Part shown: in pieces, positions 24,180 to 32,659 of the stretch
How the letters are laid out: each line of letters starts with the position of its first letter
Numbering within the stretch: position 1 is the stretch's first letter
NCBI GenBank assembly: GCA_001773455.1
Contig: MEWR01000010.1
Coordinates: 5,037-38,304 of the forward strand
DNA from: Candidatus Abawacabacteria bacterium RBG_16_42_10
Lineage (GTDB): Bacteria; Patescibacteriota; Gracilibacteria; RBG-16-42-10
Direction of reading: 5' to 3'
DNA: 33,268 bases
Program-made: the position numbers and the translations under genes
The notes under the pieces: generated by a model
Told to the model about the DNA's origin: nothing
The model's input: only the letters and a program-made list of their open reading frames with translations
Database searches by the model: none

Positions 24180-26423
24180 ATGACCCAGACTAAGACATTA
24201 CTTATCCGCATACCACAGGGATTTATTGAAAAGGGATTTCCCTTATTTAAAACAGAAAAACTTTTTGAGGAACTTTTGGTGACATCGTATAAGACCTTGA
24301 AACATCAAAAGATTTCTTTGGAATTTATTTCTTATCATCAAAATATCTATTTCTACCTTCATATTCCGACAGGAAGCTTGGAATTGGTGGAAGGACAATT
24401 GTATTCGGTTTTCCCCGAATGTGAGATTCTTCATGTACACGATTATGCTGATGAGCGTCTCTTGCAAAGTTTAAAGATTGTCGGTACTGAATTGAAATTA
24501 GCTCGTTCAGATATTTATCCACTTAAGAACTATTTAGCATTTGAAGGAGATTCTTTGGCGTCAGTTTTTTCCGTGCTTACTCGCGGCGATAAACAAGATC
24601 AAGGTTGGGTGCAAATAGTGATCAGTCCCTTGCCGGATAGTTGGACATTTAATTTCATCCGCTCTTGGAAAATACGTCTTCGAGGAATTAAAAGTTTTTT
24701 CCGTTTTAAGAATGTTTTTAAAGCACACAATGTGCGTAAGGTGGAATCAGAAGCTATCACGAGCAAAACTCAAAAAGAACATTTTGCCATCAATATACGA
24801 CTGGCATATCTCAGCCTTGATGAAGAGAAAGCCTGGCAAAAACTGAAAGCTTTGGCCGGTGCTTTTTCCCAATTTAATACGATTGATTTTAACAGTTTTA
24901 AATCCACACATTCAGGTAGTGGTCGAGCATTCTTAGAGCGTTACAAAACACGTACTCGCAGCAATACTTTTCAGGCGAATACCCAGGAAATAGCCACCCT
25001 TTATCATTTCCCTAATTCAGATTTCGTGTCTAATATGTTCCATGTGATTGCACGTAAGGCACAACCACCGTTGGATTTACCGGTGCAGGGGACTGTCGAC
25101 GCTAAATCTACCTGTTTTTTTGGCACTACAAATTATCACAATCAAAACAATGTGTTTGGTATCAAACGTGCCGATCGTCGTCGTCATGCATATGTGATCG
25201 GTAAAAGTGGAACGGGAAAGAGTAAACTTCTGGAACTTCTCGTGCATGAAGATATTCGCGATGGTTATGGAGTAGCGGTTTTGGATCCTCATGGTGACTT
25301 GATCGACAATATCATGCGTCATATTCCGGAGAATCGTATGAAAGATGTTATTTACTTTGATCCTGCTGATACTGAATTTGCTATCGCTTTCAATCCACTT
25401 GAGCAAGTACCACCACAAATGCGTATGCGTGTGACTATCGGTTTCATTGAGATCTTCAAAAAGATGTTTGGTAGCAACTGGACCCCACGCTTGGAGCATG
25501 TACTGCGCTACACCACTCTCGCTTTGCTTGATTCTCCGAATACGACTGTGCTCAGTATTCTGAAGATGTTAACTGATAAAAACTATCGTCAGCGCATAGT
25601 TGCTCGTATTGAAGATTCTGTCGTTAAAAATTTCTGGGTCAATGAATTTGCCAGCTGGAGTGAAAAATTCGACAATGACGCAATTATGCCGATCTTGAAT
25701 AAAGTGGGGCAATTTTTGTCTACAGCACTTATTCGAAATATGATCGGACAATCTGAAAACAAACTCAATCTTCGTAAAATCATGGATGATCAGAAAATTC
25801 TTCTGGTGAAATTATCTCGAGGTCTTCTCGGCGATGAAAATAGTAATCTCTTGGGAGCCATGCTTATTACCAAGATTCAACAAGCAGCTATGAGCCGTGC
25901 TGATATCAAAGAAGAGGAGCGTAAGGACTTTTATCTTTATGTCGATGAGTTTCAAAACTTTGCTACCGACACCTTTGAGCAGATTCTCTCTGAAGCGAGG
26001 AAATATCGTTTATCTGTTACGCTAGCGCATCAATTCATGTCCCAGATCTCACCGGCACTTCGCTCTACAGTCCTGGGGAATGTAGGTACCGTTGTTAATT
26101 TCCGTATTGGCGCTGATGATGCCGGTATTTTGGAAAGAGAATATATTCCAATCTTTAAAGTAAGAGACCTGATCAATCTGGGCGTACAGGAATTTTATAT
26201 GAAAATGTCCATCGACGGCGAAACGAAAAACGCCTTCTCTGGGCGAACTCTTACTATGGGGTATCCCGAGAAAGATTTCACTAAGGAAATCATCGAGCAT
26301 TCTCGGAAAATGTATGCCAAGCCCAAGGCAGAAGTAGAAAAAGATTTAGCCGCTTGGGAGAAAGTCGGCAGTGAGCCGGTGGCTAAACCCATGGAAGAAG
26401 AGTTTGCGAAGCCGCTGGTGTAA
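24180..26423 (+). CDS. VirD4/TraG-like P-loop ATPase without membrane helices
   Basis: A 747-residue ATPase of the FtsK/HerA-type superfamily, closest in look to the conjugation coupling proteins and related CPR 'type IV secretory' ATPases. Walker A GKSGTGKSK is near residue 341 after HAYVIG; VAVLDPHGDLIDNI and VIYFDPADTEFAIAFNPLE follow; Walker B is LYVDEFQNFATDTF near 585, then SEARKYRLSVTLAHQFMSQI. The N-terminal ~330 residues form a separate soluble domain. Unlike true VirD4 there are no N-terminal membrane helices, so it must be cytosolic or recruited by a partner. It could move DNA or power pilus or secretion machinery, but no relaxase, VirB or pilin gene is in the window. It has its own promoter between CR7 and CR8. 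Confidence 0.85.
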   Translation: MTQTKTLLIRIPQGFIEKGFPLFKTEKLFEELLVTSYKTLKHQKISLEFISYHQNIYFYLHIPTGSLELVEGQLYSVFPECEILHVHDYADERLLQSLKIVGTELKLARSDIYPLKNYLAFEGDSLASVFSVLTRGDKQDQGWVQIVISPLPDSWTFNFIRSWKIRLRGIKSFFRFKNVFKAHNVRKVESEAITSKTQKEHFAINIRLAYLSLDEEKAWQKLKALAGAFSQFNTIDFNSFKSTHSGSGRAFLERYKTRTRSNTFQANTQEIATLYHFPNSDFVSNMFHVIARKAQPPLDLPVQGTVDAKSTCFFGTTNYHNQNNVFGIKRADRRRHAYVIGKSGTGKSKLLELLVHEDIRDGYGVAVLDPHGDLIDNIMRHIPENRMKDVIYFDPADTEFAIAFNPLEQVPPQMRMRVTIGFIEIFKKMFGSNWTPRLEHVLRYTTLALLDSPNTTVLSILKMLTDKNYRQRIVARIEDSVVKNFWVNEFASWSEKFDNDAIMPILNKVGQFLSTALIRNMIGQSENKLNLRKIMDDQKILLVKLSRGLLGDENSNLLGAMLITKIQQAAMSRADIKEEERKDFYLYVDEFQNFATDTFEQILSEARKYRLSVTLAHQFMSQISPALRSTVLGNVGTVVNFRIGADDAGILEREYIPIFKVRDLINLGVQEFYMKMSIDGETKNAFSGRTLTMGYPEKDFTKEIIEHSRKMYAKPKAEVEKDLAAWEKVGSEPVAKPMEEEFAKPLV

Positions 26424-26459
26424 ATCGTAAATCGTGAGTTGTGAATCGTGAATGGAAAT

Positions 26460-26625
26460 GTCATCCCGAAGCGAACCCCGAATACATACGTTTATTGGAA
26501 CAATATAGCTAATAGAGGGGGAGTTCGAGGGATCTCTTTGAGATGTTGTTTCTTGACTACCGGACAGGCTTACCACGAGATCCCTCGGACCCAGCCCTGA
26601 TTACAGAGCTGGGCTTCGGGATGAC
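26460..26625. repeat. Inverted-repeat element, copy A (empty form)
   Basis: Perfect 13-bp terminal inverted repeats, GTCATCCCGAAGC (26460-26472) and GCTTCGGGATGAC (26613-26625). An inner perfect 11-bp pair CGAGGGATCTC (26526-26536) and GAGATCCCTCG (26577-26587) is present, and a CCAGC/GCTGG hairpin lies near the right end. The middle segment ACGTTTATTGGAACAATA... recurs at 29985. A MITE- or REP-like element with no coding capacity. Only the short gap before CR8, with a weak TTGACT (26635 region), follows it. Confidence 0.8.
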
Positions 26626-26685
26626 TGTTAGGGTTGACTACCAAGATTGATTGTATAGACTTATGGCACAATCTCTCATGAAAGT

Positions 26686-28329
26686 ATGCCTGTTTGTAAA
26701 GTCTCTGGTGAAGAATTCGAATATTCTGCCCTGGAACAAAGAATTCGTGATAAGCTCACAGTGCCGATGCCAACGATTTCACCGAAGAGTGCTTTTCAGC
26801 ATTTAGGTGCTTTTTGGCAACACTTTGCTCTTCATAAGCGGAAATCCGATTTCTCCCAAGAAGAAATTATTTCAGTATTTGATGAACATTGCCCATATCC
26901 GGTATGGCACCGAGATGAATGGGTAAAAAATGCCAATCCTTCATTTGCTGGCTATAATTTCGATAAACCCTTTTTTGATCAATTGTGGGAGCTGTTTCAG
27001 AAGTGTCCGATGCCTCATATGATTGGCGGAGGCAATGAAAACTGTGAATACACTGATGATTGGTGGCATTCCAAGAATTGTTATCTTTGTCATTCTGGGG
27101 TTGATAATGAAGACTTATATTACTGTTATCGGGTGGGGAGATGTCGTAGTTCTCTTTTTGCTGTTTTTTGCTTTGACTGTGAGTTGTGTACTGACTTGGT
27201 GAGTTGTGACAATTGTTACAATGTGACGTACGCCATTAATTCCGCCTATTGTCGGGACTCATACTTCTTATTTGATTGTCGCAATTGCAGCGATTGTCTT
27301 TTTTGTTTTAATTTGCGCAACAAACAATATTGTATTGGGAATAAGCAATTAACCAGAGAGGAATTTGAAACGGAAAAAGCCAAATATAATTTCTCTTCAT
27401 TTAAACACTATGAGAAAGCAAAAGAAGAATTTGCTCAGACGATAACAACCCAAGCTTGGTGGCGAACTTTACAAGTAAATAAGTGTGAGAACGTTACTGG
27501 TAACTATCTCCAGAATGACAAGAACATGGATAATTGTTTCTTTTTGGAAGAGAGTGAAGACTGTGCCAATTATTTTCGTGGATACAAATTGAAAGATGTG
27601 AGTAGTAGTGTTGGCTGCTTCAATATCGAATTAGCAGTCGGTTCAGTTCTGACTCAAGATGGTTCTTACGATGCACGATTTTGTTTCAATGTTATTAATT
27701 CAAGATTCATGGAATATTCTATGAATTGTCTGAATTGTGAGCATTGTTTTGCCTGTAGTGGTTTGGTCGGTAAGAAATATCACATCTTGAATAAAGAATA
27801 TTCTCCTGAAGAATATGGGACTATAAAAGAGAAAATCGTACAACAACTCCGTGACCAGGATATCTATGGTGATTTCTTTCCAGGACATTTTGCTCCCTGT
27901 AGCTATGAAGAAAGTTTAGCACAGGTTTATTGGCCGCTTTCTCATGAAGAACAGAAGCAAAAAGGTCTTCGGGTCAAAGCTGATACCAATTATCCTGTTC
28001 ATGAATACCTTACACGGGATGATATCCCTGACGATTCTTTGAGTGCCAATGACAATATCTGCAAGAAAGCCTTTTGGGATGAAACAGCTAAAAAACCTTT
28101 CACAATTTTGAAATCTGATTTAGAATTTTGCCAAAGACAGAAAATCCCTTTACCTCATGGTTATTACGTACCGCGCATCAAGGAAAATTTTGCATGGCTC
28201 TTTTTCGATGGTGCCTTGCGAGAAACAACTTGTGCCAAGACAGGTAAAAGGGTTTTGACCACCCTGCCGGCGAAGCTAGATGGACGCATTCTGAGTGAGG
28301 AGGCGTATTTGGAAACAATCGTTGGTTAA
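26686..28329 (+). CDS. CR8: Cys-rich family protein with both ribbons lost
   Basis: A 547-residue paralogue beyond the ATPase gene. The N-terminal ribbon is reduced to PVCKVSGEEF and TISP with no second CxxC; the lone Cys of the R-K-C-D position is Ser (KSDFS). The Cys modules persist (CFDCELCTDLVSCDNCYN, CRNCSDCLFCFNLRNKQYC), the second ending HCFACSGLVGKKYHILNKEYSPEEY with His for Cys. In the C-terminal ribbon the knuckles are gone: TCAKTGKR and SEEAYLETIVG, where CR1-CR5 have CEKCYLETVY. The retained tail shows descent. The gene is convergent with CR9; their stop codons overlap in the palindrome TTAA at 28326-28329. It is separated from the main array, with a repeat element upstream. Confidence 0.83.
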   Translation: MPVCKVSGEEFEYSALEQRIRDKLTVPMPTISPKSAFQHLGAFWQHFALHKRKSDFSQEEIISVFDEHCPYPVWHRDEWVKNANPSFAGYNFDKPFFDQLWELFQKCPMPHMIGGGNENCEYTDDWWHSKNCYLCHSGVDNEDLYYCYRVGRCRSSLFAVFCFDCELCTDLVSCDNCYNVTYAINSAYCRDSYFLFDCRNCSDCLFCFNLRNKQYCIGNKQLTREEFETEKAKYNFSSFKHYEKAKEEFAQTITTQAWWRTLQVNKCENVTGNYLQNDKNMDNCFFLEESEDCANYFRGYKLKDVSSSVGCFNIELAVGSVLTQDGSYDARFCFNVINSRFMEYSMNCLNCEHCFACSGLVGKKYHILNKEYSPEEYGTIKEKIVQQLRDQDIYGDFFPGHFAPCSYEESLAQVYWPLSHEEQKQKGLRVKADTNYPVHEYLTRDDIPDDSLSANDNICKKAFWDETAKKPFTILKSDLEFCQRQKIPLPHGYYVPRIKENFAWLFFDGALRETTCAKTGKRVLTTLPAKLDGRILSEEAYLETIVG

Positions 28330-29861
28330 ATCTGGAACAGTATCTTTGACCTTCGGTCATTCCGCGTATTGAAACTATAGACTGGCACAGGTATGCCCAT
28401 TTGTTTATAGAATGCCAATTCTTTTTTCTGTAATTTATACGCGCGATGAGTTTCTGCATCTTGCAGTACTTGATCGCAGATTGATTCGTCGACTTGATCG
28501 ATAGTGTCTGGAATAGAAATAGCTGTTTCGGTGGTGGTGAAGGCTTTTTTGCCCAACCAATAAACGCCTAATCTTTTTGCTTCTTCGTCTGAAGAAATGG
28601 GAAAATGCTGTTGAGCAATAGTATCTACATAGGGAAAATCTGCCATACTGAGAGGGAAGAACTGGCCCCATTCCCCAGTGGACTCCATATGCTTCTTAAT
28701 TCTTGGTAATAATTCGTGGTATTCTTCCTTTGTATATTGTTTGTTCAAAATACAATAATTTTGTTTACGACTGAAGCCCACACAGCCAAATAAATATTCC
28801 CCGCCACCGTAAATGTTATTGCAATAGATCGCATGAAGATTGTTCTGATTCATGCAACCAAATTGACTATCATATGTGCTTACCATCGAAGATGATCGAT
28901 AGACCAATTCACACTTGGCTACACCAGCTACATCAAAAGTGTCTCTTGATGCACGTACATGATATCCATTCAAAATATTGTTAGATTCTTTAATAAAAAT
29001 GGAATTCTTACAATGCGCAGAGTGATCGATATACGTGCCGGTGCAGTCTTCGCTGTTTGTAATAGTGGAGTAGTTTAACCCTTTTTCTTTCACTAATTCC
29101 CAAAACTTTTTCTGGAGTTCTTCAATGCTTTTTCGAGAGCCAAGATTCATTTCTTTTATTTTCTGCTCATATTCTTCTTTGGAATACTCAACATTCCAAA
29201 TGCAATATTTTTTGTGCTCTAGTCCAACACAACCAAAACAATCGGTACAGTTGCGACACATATAAAGCATGGCTGAATCCCGGGAATTGAAGGAATGGTA
29301 GCCCCAGCGCACATTGTAACAACTGCCGCAGTCAACACATTCATAACAAAGCTCACACTCAGTAATCTCCGTGCAATCTACACAGTTCCTGCATTTGAAT
29401 ACTCTAAAACCATAATAACAGTCCTCACTATCCCAGGATACAAAAGTAAGGAAACAACTTTTAACATTGGCACCGAGATGAACATATGGGCTATTTTCCA
29501 TATTTATACCCTGTCGGCTCGGTCTGGGAACTGTTTTCAAAAGATCATGAAATTGTTCAAAGAAGGTCCTAGAGAAGTCGTAGTCACGGCCATAAGCCAA
29601 ACCATCGTATTCTTCAGAGTACCAAGCTTCATTACTATACACCGGAAAAGGTGCATCAGGACGATAACTACTGATTATGGTTTTTTTTGTCTTGTCACAT
29701 ATGCGCTCGAACATATTTCCTTCATTTCTATTGGCATACTGTTCCCTTGTTCGCCAAGCTGGAGAAACATCCGGCAAAGGAATGCCTCGTTCCTCCAAAT
29801 AGCTTTTTTCAAAATCGCTAATCGTGAATTTCTCACCGGTGCGAACGCAAATTTTTTCCAT
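28326..29861 (-). CDS. CR9: Cys-rich family protein, C-terminally shortened
   Basis: A 511-residue paralogue on the minus strand. I take the ATG at 29861 (MEKICVRTGEKF), which aligns with CR10 MEKRICTQT; an in-frame ATG four codons upstream (29873) is possible. The first knuckle is CVRTG and the second has become DVSP. The modules are kept (CELCYECVDCGSCYN, CRNCTDCFGCVGLEHKKYCIWN) and the second ends LFGCVGFSRKQNYCILNKQYTKEEY, with one extra residue compared with plus-strand copies. The C-terminal ribbon is truncated after PVPVYSFNTRNDRRSKILFQI, so the last ~35 residues with the final two knuckles of CR1-CR6 are missing. It is the closest relative of CR10. Confidence 0.83.
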   Translation of the reverse strand: MEKICVRTGEKFTISDFEKSYLEERGIPLPDVSPAWRTREQYANRNEGNMFERICDKTKKTIISSYRPDAPFPVYSNEAWYSEEYDGLAYGRDYDFSRTFFEQFHDLLKTVPRPSRQGINMENSPYVHLGANVKSCFLTFVSWDSEDCYYGFRVFKCRNCVDCTEITECELCYECVDCGSCYNVRWGYHSFNSRDSAMLYMCRNCTDCFGCVGLEHKKYCIWNVEYSKEEYEQKIKEMNLGSRKSIEELQKKFWELVKEKGLNYSTITNSEDCTGTYIDHSAHCKNSIFIKESNNILNGYHVRASRDTFDVAGVAKCELVYRSSSMVSTYDSQFGCMNQNNLHAIYCNNIYGGGEYLFGCVGFSRKQNYCILNKQYTKEEYHELLPRIKKHMESTGEWGQFFPLSMADFPYVDTIAQQHFPISSDEEAKRLGVYWLGKKAFTTTETAISIPDTIDQVDESICDQVLQDAETHRAYKLQKKELAFYKQMGIPVPVYSFNTRNDRRSKILFQI

Positions 29862-29917
29862 AATAATTTTCATTTATGCGAGCATATCGTAAGATATGTT
29901 TTTGTCAAAGCTAGTCG

Positions 29918-29942
29918 TGGAGGTCACAATTTGTGACCTCCA
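29918..29942. repeat. Perfect palindrome upstream of CR9
   Basis: TGGAGGTCACAA (29918-29929) and TTGTGACCTCCA (29931-29942) are 12-bp perfect inverted arms around one base. The TCACAA-N-TTGTGA core is also found inside both ORF6N genes. On the minus strand it could be read as a remnant encoding RSQIVTS, a motif of ORF6N proteins, so a gene fossil is an alternative to an operator. Confidence 0.7.
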
Positions 29943-29959
29943 TTCTAGGACACTCTTGA

Positions 29960-30473
29960 GTCATCCCGAAGCGAATCCCGAAAATTTACGTTTATTGGAA
30001 CAATATAGCTAATAGAGGGAGAGTTCGAGGGATCTCTTTGAAATAAAGCCTAATCATTATCCAATCGCAACCATTCTTCCCATTCTTCCCATTCAGTTAA
30101 GTCAAACCATAGTGGATTGGTCTTTTCTATTAAATAAATTTTCTTCGTTCTGCTCATCCCTTTTATTTGTTTTTCTCGACTAATAGCTTTATCAGGAGAA
30201 TCATGACATTCATAATAAACCAAGCGATTGCATTTATACTTTTGAGTAAATCCTGGAGTTATCCCTTCTTTATGTTGATAGATTCTATTTAATAAATTGT
30301 TAGTGACTCCCACATAGATAACTCTAGTTTTACTTGCAGTGATATAGACATACATAGAGAAAAAGTAATTTTTAAATTACATTAAACCACCAAAAATGAA
30401 ATAAATCTTCTGGCTACCGGACAGGCTTATCACGAGATCCCTCGAACTCCGCTGCGCTTCGCTTCGGGATGAC
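29960..30473. mobile_element. Inverted-repeat element, copy B, carrying a GIY-YIG gene
   Basis: The left part 29960-30040 matches the left half of copy A almost base for base (GTCATCCCGAAGC end, shared middle, CGAGGGATCTCTTTGA). The right part ~30407-30473 matches its right half (CTACCGGACAGGCTTA, GAGATCCCTCG, GCTTCGGGATGAC). Where copy A has about 10 bp between the halves, copy B has about 366 bp, almost all of it a GIY-YIG gene. The right end runs into an ORF6N gene, whose frame it truncates. GGGATGACGAA (30466-30476) and TTCGTCATCCC (30479-30489) make a further palindrome over this border. Confidence 0.7.
30050..30355 (-). CDS. Single-domain GIY-YIG nuclease
   Basis: A 101-residue GIY-YIG protein of the small UPF0213/YhbQ-like type. 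Tyr4-Ile5 (YVYIT) and Tyr14-Val15-Gly16 (IYVGVTNN) form the name-giving motifs; Arg24, His28 and Glu61 (REKQIKG) are the expected catalytic and metal residues. KKIYLIEKTNPLWFDL is the family's usual C-terminal strand and helix. Such domains cut one DNA strand with a single metal ion. The gene fills the interior of the inverted-repeat element at 29960-30473, which suggests it is the element's cargo or its mobility enzyme. It encodes a short acidic tail with EWEEWEEW repeats. Confidence 0.85.
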   Translation of the reverse strand: MYVYITASKTRVIYVGVTNNLLNRIYQHKEGITPGFTQKYKCNRLVYYECHDSPDKAISREKQIKGMSRTKKIYLIEKTNPLWFDLTEWEEWEEWLRLDND

Positions 30474-30852
30474 GAAGTTTCGTCATCCCACGCAGTTTGG
30501 TGAATGTGCGCATGATTTGTATGTTGACTGCAATCGCTCTGTCGCTACTTAGTATCCCGGATAACATAGCTACGCCTTGCTCTGTAAATACAAAGGGATA
30601 TTTTCGTAACCCACCCCAACTTGATATCACAAATTGTGATATCAAATTCTTAGCTTCCGTCTGCGTTAATTGGAACATAAAGTCGCTAGGAAAGCGTTTT
30701 AAATTACGTCTTACGGCTTGATTTAATACATGGGTCTTTACTCCATATAGGGTTGCTAAATCTCGATCTAACATGACTTTCTTGCCGCGAAGCAAGAGAA
30801 TTTTGTTTTCAATAAGCTCTAGAGGAACAAATACTAATTCATTGTCAGACAT
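30430..30852 (-). pseudogene. ORF6N-domain protein truncated by the repeat element
   Basis: The first ~120 residues are a good ORF6N domain (KVMLDRDLATLYGVKTHVLNQ, then RRNLKRFPSDFMFQLT, FVFTEQGVAMLSGIL, NIQIMRTFTKLR) closely matching the intact gene at 32660-33184. After TKLRGM the intact copy continues with a ~45-residue coiled tail, whereas this one reads into the inverted-repeat element and ends TKLRHPEAKRSGVRGIS. Those last residues are translated repeat DNA. The DNA-binding domain may still be made, but the C-terminal coil is lost. The start lies 63 nt after the CR10 stop on the same strand. Confidence 0.75.
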
Positions 30853-30915
30853 ACATAAAAAGATTAAGTCTTGTATTATAACAAGACAAAAATGAAAAAA
30901 ATCTTTTGACTTTGT

Positions 30916-32466
30916 TTAAGGGGTTTTATTAAATTGAAATAGTATCTTTGACCTTTTGAGATTGCGCGTTTCAAAACTATATACCGGTACAGGTATATTC
31001 ATCTTCTTATAAAACTCCAGTTCTTTCTTTTGTAGCTTGTAGGCGCGATGTGTTTCTTGATCCTGTAATATTTGATCACAAATTGATTCATCGACCTGAT
31101 CGATAGTATCGGGAATTTCAACTTTTTTATCAGTTGTTGTGAATGCCTTTTGTTTCAATACATAAACATCCCACTTTTCCGCTTCTTCATCCGTCATGGG
31201 GAAATCCACTTGAGCGGGAGAGTCAATGTAAGGGAATTCGGCATATTTAAGAGGGAAAAATTTTCCTAATTCTCCAGTAGATTCCATGTGTTTTAAGATC
31301 CTTGGTAACAATTCTTCGTATTCTTTTTGAGTGTATTGTTTGTTCAAAATACAATAGGAATTTTTTTTGCTAAAACCGATACAACCGAATAAATGATTAC
31401 CTCCGCCGAGTATCCCATTGCAATACATAGAATCAATCAACATCGTGGCATTAAAGCAAAATTGAGTATTATAAGAGTTTCTGGCTACGCCAGCAGAATA
31501 ATAGAGTAGTTCTCCATTGATCGCTCCTCTCGAACTATAACAATCCCGACCACCGTGTATGGTGTGACAGTTCAGTACATGATTACAGTTTTTGAGAAAA
31601 TATGAGTCTTTGCAGTTAACCGAGTGTTCAATATAAGCACCAGTACAATTTTCACTTTGAACAATTGAGTCAAAAACAACACCAGATTCTTTCACGAATT
31701 TCCAAAATTTTTGCTGTAGCTGTTCAAGGTTCTTACGCGAACTTAAATTCATTGCCTTCATCTTTTGTTCATATTCCTCTTTGGTGTACTCAACATTCCA
31801 AATACAATAGGACTTCTGCTTAAGTCCGACACAGCCGAAACAATTTGTACAGCCCCTGCACAAGTACAAAAATGCAGAGTCAGAGGAATTGTGTGTGTGA
31901 TAAGCCCATTTTACGTTATAACACTTGGTGCAATCGATACATTCATAGCAGAGTTCACTCTCGTCAACTTCGATACAGTCCATACAATCGCGAGAACGAT
32001 ACAAACGATAGCTGTAAAAGGAGTCTTGATCTTCATAGGAAACAAAAATATAATGGCTATTTTTAATATTCATGACCGCATTCACGTACGGACTTCCTTC
32101 TAGACCAATGGCTACTCTCGATGGACGAGGAACCACTTTCCACAGATCACGGTATTGCTCAAAGAATGGCCGACTGAAATCGTAATCGCGACCATATGTG
32201 AATGGATCATACTGATCAGAAATCCAGATATCATAGTCATACACGGGAAATTCAGCGTCCGTTCGATAGCAGCTGATGATTTTCTTGCTACTTTTGCTGC
32301 AGGTCCTTTCAAAAAGATTAAATTCATTGCGATTGGCAAAGAGCTCTCGTAGTCGCCACATGGGAGATACTGTAGGTAATGGCAATTTTCGCTCTTCTAA
32401 ATAGGCGATTTCGTCGTCAGTTATCGTGAATGGGACATTTGTTTGGGTGCAGATTCTTTTTTCCAT
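30916..32466 (-). CDS. CR10: Cys-rich family protein, C-terminally shortened
   Basis: A 516-residue paralogue, sister of CR9 (shared DTIDQVDESICDQ and AYKLQKKEL near the end). The N-terminal ribbon has only CTQTN, and the second knuckle is TVSP. The first module is CMDCIEVDESELCYECIDC, then CTNCFGCVGLKQKSYCIWNVEYTKEEY; the second ends LFGCIGFSKKNSYCILNKQYTQKEY. Cysteines at some fixed positions are Ser or Phe (DSFYSY for DCYYG). The last ribbon knuckles are missing, the protein ending RSKILFQFNKTP. A TATACT -10 (32488-32493) lies about 20 nt before the ATG. ORF6N genes flank it on both sides, both on the same strand. Confidence 0.83.
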   Translation of the reverse strand: MEKRICTQTNVPFTITDDEIAYLEERKLPLPTVSPMWRLRELFANRNEFNLFERTCSKSSKKIISCYRTDAEFPVYDYDIWISDQYDPFTYGRDYDFSRPFFEQYRDLWKVVPRPSRVAIGLEGSPYVNAVMNIKNSHYIFVSYEDQDSFYSYRLYRSRDCMDCIEVDESELCYECIDCTKCYNVKWAYHTHNSSDSAFLYLCRGCTNCFGCVGLKQKSYCIWNVEYTKEEYEQKMKAMNLSSRKNLEQLQQKFWKFVKESGVVFDSIVQSENCTGAYIEHSVNCKDSYFLKNCNHVLNCHTIHGGRDCYSSRGAINGELLYYSAGVARNSYNTQFCFNATMLIDSMYCNGILGGGNHLFGCIGFSKKNSYCILNKQYTQKEYEELLPRILKHMESTGELGKFFPLKYAEFPYIDSPAQVDFPMTDEEAEKWDVYVLKQKAFTTTDKKVEIPDTIDQVDESICDQILQDQETHRAYKLQKKELEFYKKMNIPVPVYSFETRNLKRSKILFQFNKTP

Positions 32467-32528
32467 AAAGCGTTTCTTTTATGAGGGAGTATACTAGCTA
32501 TGATTTAAAATTAAAATAAAATAATTCT

Positions 32529-32627
32529 CCTTGACTACCGGACATTCTTACCACGAGATCCCTGCCTACTCCGCCGGAGCGGCTGCGAAGGCCGGGCGAA
32601 CGTCGCATTGCGCCGCTTCGGGATGAC
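32529..32627. repeat. Inverted-repeat element, right half only (copy C)
   Basis: CTTGACTACCGGACATTC and CCACGAGATCCCT match the right halves of copies A and B; the element ends at GCTTCGGGATGAC (32615-32627). Between them is a G/C-rich variable segment (CCGCCGGAGCGG palindrome). No left half is seen up to the window end. It lies between the CR10 start and the intact ORF6N gene. Confidence 0.7.
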
Positions 32628-32659
32628 TCAGAAGGATACCATTTTGTCAAAAGCGTTCT

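Noticed and set aside
24180-26423. A complete conjugation or integrative element
   Set aside because: Only the ATPase is present; no relaxase, integrase, VirB4/VirB6, pilin or attachment-site pair can be found in the window.
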